64,000 bases of DNA from Brenneria goodwinii (GTDB lineage: Bacteria > Pseudomonadota > Gammaproteobacteria > Enterobacterales > Enterobacteriaceae): assembly GCF_002291445.1 (NCBI RefSeq), contig NZ_CP014137.1, forward strand, positions 2,294,001 to 2,358,000. The letters are read 5' to 3'. Under the pieces are notes generated by a model, which had not been told where the DNA came from, did not search any database, and saw only the letters and a list, made by a program, of their open reading frames with translations. Shown here piece by piece: positions 58,795-64,000 of the stretch. Numbering within the stretch: the first letter of the stretch is position 1; each line of letters begins with the position of its first letter. A program made the translations under genes and the position numbers.

Positions 58795-59559
58795 TCAAAA
58801 ATCTTTTAACTGCTGATGAATACGTTCGACGGCCGCCGCCGTCAGGCCAATCAGATCCGCCTGCTTGCCGGCCACCCGCAGCGAAGGCGCCATTAGGCTC
58901 AGCGCGCCGAGTAGCTTGCGGTTCGGCGTCAGTAACGGAAAACTGACGCCCCAGACACCGGCATCCACTTCACTGTCGCTGTCGGCATATCCCCGCTCGC
59001 GGATCGCCCGTAGCTGCTGCGCGACCGCGGCGCGCTGCTCGGGATGCGGAAACTCCAGCGGCAGGATGTAGCGCAGCTCGGCCTCCGGCAGATGCGCCAG
59101 CAGGCACTTCGCGGTTGCGCCGGCCCGCAGCGGCACGCTACGCCCCTTTTCGAAAGAACAGCGCAGCGACTGCGTCGCTTCAATCATGCTGACGCAGACC
59201 GCCTGCCGGTTCATCGCCACGGTGATGGCGACCGTCTCCTGCGAGGCGTCGGACAGCCAGCGCATCTCCTCCTGCGCGCACTGCGTCAGCAAAGCGGTTT
59301 CATCAAACCCCATCGCCAGTTGCAAACTCACCGGCCCCGGCGCGTACAGATTTCCGCTTTCCATAACGAACCCCCAGCGCCGGAGGATCGCCAACTGGCG
59401 GTACAGCGTACTTTGGGCCAACCCGGTCATCTTCATCAGTTCGGTGGCGCTGGCCGGCCGGCCAAACTGTGCGATGGTTTTAAGGATCATCAGCACCCGC
59501 TCCTGCGCGGTGATGACCTCTTCCGCCTGATTGGCGACGGCTTGAGAAACTTTCGGCAT
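58795..59559 (-). CDS. IclR-family regulator of the amino-acid/hut operon
   Basis: A 254-residue IclR regulator. The N-terminal winged helix covers about residues 15-75 (RPASATELMKMTGLAQSTLYRQLAIL). The GAF-like effector domain carries VPLRAGATAKCLLAHL and DAGVWGVSFPLL. It is first in the operon, 51 bases before the binding-protein gene, so it likely controls its own transcript in response to the imported compound. Known Hut regulators are HutC (GntR), so an IclR here is an unusual arrangement. Confidence 0.88.
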   Translation of the reverse strand: MPKVSQAVANQAEEVITAQERVLMILKTIAQFGRPASATELMKMTGLAQSTLYRQLAILRRWGFVMESGNLYAPGPVSLQLAMGFDETALLTQCAQEEMRWLSDASQETVAITVAMNRQAVCVSMIEATQSLRCSFEKGRSVPLRAGATAKCLLAHLPEAELRYILPLEFPHPEQRAAVAQQLRAIRERGYADSDSEVDAGVWGVSFPLLTPNRKLLGALSLMAPSLRVAGKQADLIGLTAAAVERIHQQLKDF

Positions 59560-60273
59560 GGTGGATCCCCGGTATGCGCATCAATGAAATCAGGTGACAA
59601 GTATTACCCTGATATTGCTAAAGCAGAGGTCATGCCATAATTTGGGAAATAAATTCCCGCATAATGAGAAAAACAATAAATACAAATAATTAAAGTGGAT
59701 AAAAATGCAAAAATAGCGTTAAAAAAAACGCTATTCGTCGTGATGATAAAAAATTCCCCGCGCGGCGATCGCCGAAAGCAGTCTTTTCTTGCACCATTCT
59801 GATGAGCATAAAGCACCAAAACAGTGCGCACGTTGCACATCCTGGCATGGGTTTGCGCCGCCCGGACGACGCCAGCGTCAGTCAGCGGGCCAAAAGCGTT
59901 ACCGTCGCCAACACGCGGTGAGAGAGCACCGTGGGTCATCGAGGCCGGCGGGCTGAACGTGTTCGTCGAGAGGGAATAGAAGGTCAAAAAACACGTAGCG
60001 GACAAGCGCCGGGATGGCGCAAGCCGCCTCTGCCGGTGGAAGAGGAAACGGCTTTGCCGCGCCTCAAAATGATTTATTCAACACGGCCTGGGTATAGATA
60101 AAAAATCAGCAATAAAAAGCGAAATATGATCTTTGACAGTTCCGCCGATTTTCTAAAGCATACGCGTTATTTCCGCCATATATTATGGGGTATGATGTTT
60201 CACGCCGCGATAAATGGCCGCCATTTAATCCGCCGGGCGCATTCCCCCCGCAAACAGAGCCAGGTAACCAACC
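59560..60273. other. Intergenic region with a possible aldehyde-dehydrogenase remnant
   Basis: More than 700 bases between the IclR and transaminase genes. On the minus strand a frame at 59847-59915 reads RVGDGNAFGPLTDAGVVRAA, which resembles the VGDG...GPL(I/T)D...V block of succinate-semialdehyde dehydrogenases, but no surrounding domain remains. The rest is AT-rich and should hold the IclR operon promoter and the transaminase promoter. Confidence 0.35.
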
Positions 60274-61602
60274 ATGAGCAAACAGCCGGGAAATATAAGC
60301 AATCTCATTAACGATAATTTCTGGATCCCCTTTACCCCTAACGGCGACTTTCGCCGGGATCCGAAATTATTCACCCAGGCGAAAGGCGTTTACTTTCAGG
60401 ACGCCGCCGGCAATCAGGTTCTGGATGGCGTATCCGGCCTGTTTACCTCCGCATTGGGACACGGCCGGTCTGAAATCGCCGAGGCGGTTTATCAGCAGTT
60501 GCTGACGCTGGACTACACTTCCAGCTTTTACCGCAGCCACCCGCTGGCGTTTGTCGCCGCCCGCGAACTGGCGAAAATTCTGCCGCCGCAGCTCGATCGC
60601 ATCTTTTTCGTCAGCTCCGGTTCGGAAGCGATAGACAGCGCGCTGAAAATCGCCCTCGCTTATCAGCGCGCCCGGCAACAGGGGTCACGCACTCTATTTA
60701 TCTCGCGTGAGCGCGCCTATCATGGCGTTAACTTCGCCGGCGTAGCCTTGAGCGGGTTGACCAATAATCGCAGGCAGTTCGCCGGCGGCTGGCCGCAGGT
60801 TGTGCATCTGCGCCACACCTGGCTGACGGAAAACCGGTATAGCCGGGGGCAGCCCGAACTCGGCGATTTCCTGGCCGACGACCTGCAACGCCTGATTGAA
60901 TTGCACGGCGCCGAAAATGTGGCGGCCTGCGTTATCGAGCCTATCGCCGGCTCAACCGGCGTATTGGTGCCGCCCAAAGGTTATCTGGAACGCATCCGCC
61001 AACTGTGCGACCGCTATGACATTTTATTGATCATGGATGAAGTGATCTGCGGATTCGGACGCACCGGCGAAGCATTCGCCAGCCAGACGTTCAATATTCG
61101 TCCGGACATCATTACCCTGGCTAAGGCGCTGACCAACGGCACCCAACCGATGGCGGCCGTCGCCGTCGATCGCCGTATTTACCAGCGGATTATTGACGCG
61201 GCGGACGAACAGAGCATCGAATTCTTTCACGGCTACACCTGGAGCGCCCACCCGGCCGCCTGCGCGGCGGCGCTGGCCACGCTGAAGCTCTATCAGGAGC
61301 TGGATGCGTTCGCGCAAGGCGCGACGCTCAGCCCCTATTTTCTGGATAAGCTGTTTGAATTACAGGATCTGCCGGTGATTACCGATATCCGCGGCTTCGG
61401 GCTGCTGGGCGGTATCGATTTGCGCCCCGCGGAGAAACCCGGCCTGCGCGGTTATCGGGTACAGAAGAGGCTGTTTGAGCACGGACTGCATCTTAAATCA
61501 ACCGGGGACGCGCTGATTATCGCCCCGATCCTGCTTTCGACCCGCGCGCATATCGATGAGCTGTTTGCCACGCTGCGGCGGATATTGAGCGAGGAGCGCT
61601 AA
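60274..61602 (+). CDS. Omega-amino acid:pyruvate transaminase (class III)
   Basis: A 442-residue PLP enzyme with NLINDNFWIPFTPNGDFRRDP at the start, SSGSEAIDSALK for cofactor phosphate, LLIMDEVICGFGRTG with Asp, and the PLP lysine in TLAKALTNGTQPM. These match beta-alanine:pyruvate and taurine:pyruvate transaminases. It converges on tauABC, with 34 bases between the stop codons, so the substrate may be taurine, which would give sulfoacetaldehyde, or beta-alanine. No sulfoacetaldehyde enzyme is seen in the window. The start codon lies after a weak AGCCAGG site. Confidence 0.88.
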   Translation: MSKQPGNISNLINDNFWIPFTPNGDFRRDPKLFTQAKGVYFQDAAGNQVLDGVSGLFTSALGHGRSEIAEAVYQQLLTLDYTSSFYRSHPLAFVAARELAKILPPQLDRIFFVSSGSEAIDSALKIALAYQRARQQGSRTLFISRERAYHGVNFAGVALSGLTNNRRQFAGGWPQVVHLRHTWLTENRYSRGQPELGDFLADDLQRLIELHGAENVAACVIEPIAGSTGVLVPPKGYLERIRQLCDRYDILLIMDEVICGFGRTGEAFASQTFNIRPDIITLAKALTNGTQPMAAVAVDRRIYQRIIDAADEQSIEFFHGYTWSAHPAACAAALATLKLYQELDAFAQGATLSPYFLDKLFELQDLPVITDIRGFGLLGGIDLRPAEKPGLRGYRVQKRLFEHGLHLKSTGDALIIAPILLSTRAHIDELFATLRRILSEER

Positions 61603-61636
61603 ATGCGCGCCGTTAATCCCCAGGCAAAGCGTGCCG

Positions 61637-62473
61637 CTACGCGCTCTGGCCGTGCCACGGCGTCAACCTGCGTTGCAGATAGCGCAGGCCCAATTCCATC
61701 ATACAGGCGATAACGGCGATAACCAGGATCCCCAGAATAACCACATCGGTGACCAAAAACTGCGAGGCGGCCTGCACCATAAACCCCAGCCCTTGCGTGG
61801 CGGCCACCAGTTCCGCCGCCACCAGCGTGGACCAGCCGACGCCCAGCCCGATGCGAATGCCGGTCAAGATATCCGGCAGCGCGCCGGGCAAAATCACATA
61901 GCGAATCAGCTGCCACCGCGTCGCGCCCAGCGTCTGGGCGGCGCTGACTCTGGCCGGATCCGCTCCGCGCACGCCGCCGGCGGTGGCGATCACCACCGGC
62001 GCCAGAATCGCCAGATAGATCAACAGCACTTTGGAAAATTCGCCGATGCCGAACCAAATCACAATCAACGGCAGATAAGCCAACGGCGGTATAGGACGAT
62101 AGAACTCGATGATCGGATCAAATACCCCGCGGGCAACCCGGCTGCGGCCGATGGCGATGCCCAACGGGATCGCCGTCAACAGCGCCGCCAGCAACGCTAA
62201 TCCGATACGTTGCAGGCTGGCGTAGAGATGGCGCCACAACGTGGCGTCCATATAGCCGACCGTCGCCAATTGCCACAACCGCCGGATCACCGCGGCGGGA
62301 GAAGGCAGAAACAGCGGCTCAATCAGATTCAAGGCGGTGACCAGCCACCACGTCAGAAACAGCGCGGTCACGCTGATGGCGCTGATGACAACCAGCGGCA
62401 GCGGTTTTTTATGGCGCACGCCCGGCCCACCGTCCTTCAGGCCGCCGCCGGCGGCGTTATCAACGGCGCTCAT
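61637..62473 (-). CDS. tauC: Taurine-type ABC transporter permease
   Basis: A 278-residue permease with six predicted helices, ending in VILGILVIAVIACMMELGLRYLQRRLTPW as in TauC/SsuC proteins. The EAA-like loop ADPARVSAAQTLGATRWQLIRYVILPGALPDI docks onto TauB. The N-terminus has a short polar extension. The ATG overlaps the tauB stop by four bases. It would import taurine or a related alkanesulfonate; tauD, which usually follows, is missing. Confidence 0.9.
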   Translation of the reverse strand: MSAVDNAAGGGLKDGGPGVRHKKPLPLVVISAISVTALFLTWWLVTALNLIEPLFLPSPAAVIRRLWQLATVGYMDATLWRHLYASLQRIGLALLAALLTAIPLGIAIGRSRVARGVFDPIIEFYRPIPPLAYLPLIVIWFGIGEFSKVLLIYLAILAPVVIATAGGVRGADPARVSAAQTLGATRWQLIRYVILPGALPDILTGIRIGLGVGWSTLVAAELVAATQGLGFMVQAASQFLVTDVVILGILVIAVIACMMELGLRYLQRRLTPWHGQSA

Positions 62474-63273
62474 GGCACATACCTCTCTTCGCGATGGGAA
62501 AACCGTTCACGATCGGCGAACACGCGGGAGAGGACATACTCCCGCGACGCAATAAATAACGGATCGGATTTTATCGCCCTGGCGCTTTCGCCGTCGGCAT
62601 AGCGTGAGCCGAATTCCAGTTTCAGCCGTTCCACGATACGTCCCGGATGAGGCGACATGACGATCAGATCGGTAGCGAGGAAAATCGCCTCTTCAATATC
62701 GTGAGTAATCAGAAAAACCGGCTTGGCCGCTTTTTTCCATACGGTGAGCAATAACTCCTGCATCTGTTCGCGCGCGAAGGCGTCCAATGCGCCAAAAGGC
62801 TCATCCAGCAACAAAATGCGCGGGTCGGCCGCCAGCGCCCGGGCGATCCCCACCCGCTGGCGCTGCCCGCCGGAAAGCCGCCACACCGCCCGGCGGTCAA
62901 AGCCGCCCAGCCCGACCAACGCCAGCAGCTTGCGTGCTTTCTGCTCGCGCTCCGGCTTAGGCACGCCGGCAAGTTGCAGCCCAAAAGCCACGTTGCTCAA
63001 CACATCCTGCCAGGGCAGCAGGACATCATGCTGGAAAACCACCCCGCGCTCCGGCCCCGGCCCGGTGATGGCGACGCCGTCAAGGGAGATGCACCCGGCG
63101 GCCGGGTGGATAAATCCGGCGATCAAATTGAGCAGCGTGGTTTTGCCACTGCCCGATGGCCCCAGCGCCACCATCAGTTGTCGGGTAGAGAGCGTCAATG
63201 AAATGTCTTCCAGCACCGGTCGTTCGGTATCGGCATACTGCGCGCTAACCTGTTCAAGTTTCAGTAATGTCAT
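62470..63273 (-). CDS. tauB: Taurine-type ABC transporter ATPase
   Basis: A 267-residue ATPase with Walker A GPSGSGKT, GVVFQHDVLLPWQDV, signature LSGGQRQR, Walker B ILLLDEPFGALD and LITHDIEEAIFLA, which are typical of TauB/SsuB. The C-terminal part has LEFGSRYADGESARAIKSDP. It overlaps tauC by four bases and lies 63 bases after tauA. Confidence 0.92.
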   Translation of the reverse strand: MTLLKLEQVSAQYADTERPVLEDISLTLSTRQLMVALGPSGSGKTTLLNLIAGFIHPAAGCISLDGVAITGPGPERGVVFQHDVLLPWQDVLSNVAFGLQLAGVPKPEREQKARKLLALVGLGGFDRRAVWRLSGGQRQRVGIARALAADPRILLLDEPFGALDAFAREQMQELLLTVWKKAAKPVFLITHDIEEAIFLATDLIVMSPHPGRIVERLKLEFGSRYADGESARAIKSDPLFIASREYVLSRVFADRERFSHREERYVP

Positions 63274-63336
63274 CAGGGCATCCGCCGGATAATTCGCCCG
63301 CGTTGCGCCTGGGCGCGCGCGGAAAGGGATTAAACA

Positions 63337-64000
63337 TCACTCAGGCACATACCTGGCGGTCACATAGGGCGAGTAGTCAGGCAAGACGGCATCGATGCGC
63401 CCCTGCGCCTTGAGAAACGCCGCCGTATCGCTGATGGCCTGCACCGTCGGCGCCCCCAGCGACTCCCGCTGCTCTTGCGCCAGCGGATAGGTATTGCCCT
63501 GCAACAAACCGGGGATATCTTCCGCCCTGGCGCCGGTAATTTTCACCAGTTTGTCGATGTTGCTTCTCTCCGCCAGCCAGGACTGCGGATCCTGACGGTA
63601 ACGGGTGTAGGCGTCCTGCGTGACTTTGGCGAACGCCTTCACCGCCTGCGGGTGTTTTTCGGCGAAGTCTTTGCGCACCAGCCAGACGTCAAAGGTCGGC
63701 GCGCCGAGGGCGGCCAGTTCTCCGGAAGTGATCAGCACTTTACCGCTCGCTTTCGCCACCCCGAGCGCCGGATCCCAGGTATAGGCGGCGTCAATATCGC
63801 CCCGCTGCCAGGCGGCGCTGATTGCCGGCGGGTTGAGATTGAGAATCCGCACTGTTTTCGCGTCGATATTCCAGTGCTTGAGCGCAGCCAGCAAACTGTA
63901 ATGGCTGGTGGAAACAAACGGCGTCGCCACTTTTTTACCGACCAGATCCTCGGGCGTTGCAATCCCGGCGCCATTACGCGCCACCAGCGCTTCGCTGGCG
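63337..64000 (-). CDS. tauA: Taurine-type binding protein, C-terminal part (cut by window edge)
   Basis: The frame is open from the right edge of the window to a stop at 63337, giving about 221 residues. It reads SEALVARNGAGIATPEDLVGKKVATPF, GDIDAAYTWDPALG, and ends in DYSPYVTARYVPE, nearly as in E. coli TauA. The signal peptide and first third lie outside. It captures taurine or a similar sulfonate in the periplasm. First gene of tauABC on the minus strand. Confidence 0.92.
   Translation of the reverse strand, partial: ASEALVARNGAGIATPEDLVGKKVATPFVSTSHYSLLAALKHWNIDAKTVRILNLNPPAISAAWQRGDIDAAYTWDPALGVAKASGKVLITSGELAALGAPTFDVWLVRKDFAEKHPQAVKAFAKVTQDAYTRYRQDPQSWLAERSNIDKLVKITGARAEDIPGLLQGNTYPLAQEQRESLGAPTVQAISDTAAFLKAQGRIDAVLPDYSPYVTARYVPE

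Noticed and set aside
59604..60005. A 133-codon minus-strand frame after the IclR gene as a real gene
   Set aside because: Start lacks a ribosome-binding site and the composition changes abruptly along its length; only a short segment resembles an aldehyde dehydrogenase, so it was recorded as a possible remnant.
1..64000. CRISPR array, rRNA or tRNA genes, intact prophage or transposase
   Set aside because: No regularly spaced direct repeats, no tRNA-like cloverleaf region and no phage or transposase protein signatures were noticed on either strand; a dedicated tRNA search was not possible.

Overview
The window looks like a chromosomal segment of a plant-associated Enterobacterales species, most likely Pectobacteriaceae or an Erwinia-like relative. 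The reasons are two ERIC-type repeats, FNR and CRP boxes of the enterobacterial kind, close matches to E. coli YbiW, YbiY, FsaA, YciT, GhrB, Gcd, EutE and EutR, and many catabolic genes of the sort carried by plant-associated bacteria. Genus assignment is inference. No rRNA, tRNA, CRISPR array or intact transposase gene was seen. Layout: (1) 1-7.0 kb is a type VI secretion accessory island on the minus strand: VgrG (cut by the window edge), an unrecognised membrane protein, a PAAR spike tip, a small membrane protein, two tandem Tli4-type immunity genes and a Tle4-type lipase. (2) 7.1-13.1 kb holds an anaerobic glycyl-radical operon (ybiY-ybiW) divergent from fsaA across a perfect FNR box, followed by a YciT-like DeoR regulator. 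Two copies of a repeated element lie on either side of ybiW-ybiY-fsaA. (3) 13.2-27.1 kb is a minus-strand catabolic cluster: an OCH-like crotonase, a beta-keto acid cleavage enzyme, two thiolases, a two-subunit CoA transferase, an MFS carrier, two outer-membrane channels, a periplasmic FMN/FAD reductase and a LysR regulator. It reads as a route for a beta-diketone or beta-keto acid that yields acetoacetate and acetyl-CoA. (4) 27.5-33.8 kb has a pirin and the 2-ketogluconate operon kguE-kguK-kguT-kguD, with the divergent repressor gene ptxS and a palindromic operator that recurs inside kguK. (5) 33.9-48.8 kb carries a predicted cobalamin-independent amino-alcohol pathway (small-molecule kinase, PLP phospho-lyase, EutE-like aldehyde dehydrogenase, EutR-like activator), a GntR regulator, and an amidase/peptide-type ABC transporter/MlrC set. 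Identical 12-bp palindromes lie in front of both the kinase gene and the transporter operon, which suggests one GntR regulon. (6) 49.0-53.1 kb has a CSS-EAL c-di-GMP phosphodiesterase gene whose 3' end lies in a repeat, and PQQ glucose dehydrogenase gcd, which acts upstream of 2-ketogluconate metabolism. (7) 53.3-59.6 kb contains an aminotransferase fragment and an IclR - polar amino-acid ABC transporter - hutF - hutG - hutD operon without hutH, hutU or hutI. (8) 60.3-64.0 kb has an omega-amino-acid transaminase gene convergent with tauABC (tauA cut by the window edge). How the genes work together: most operons here pair an uptake system with a short pathway feeding acetyl-CoA, glutamate or 6-phosphogluconate and a local regulator, with CRP-like sites in front of at least three of them. 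The strongest candidates for something little described are the GntR-linked amino-alcohol/amide system (33.9-48.8 kb) and the beta-diketone cluster (17.3-25.6 kb).
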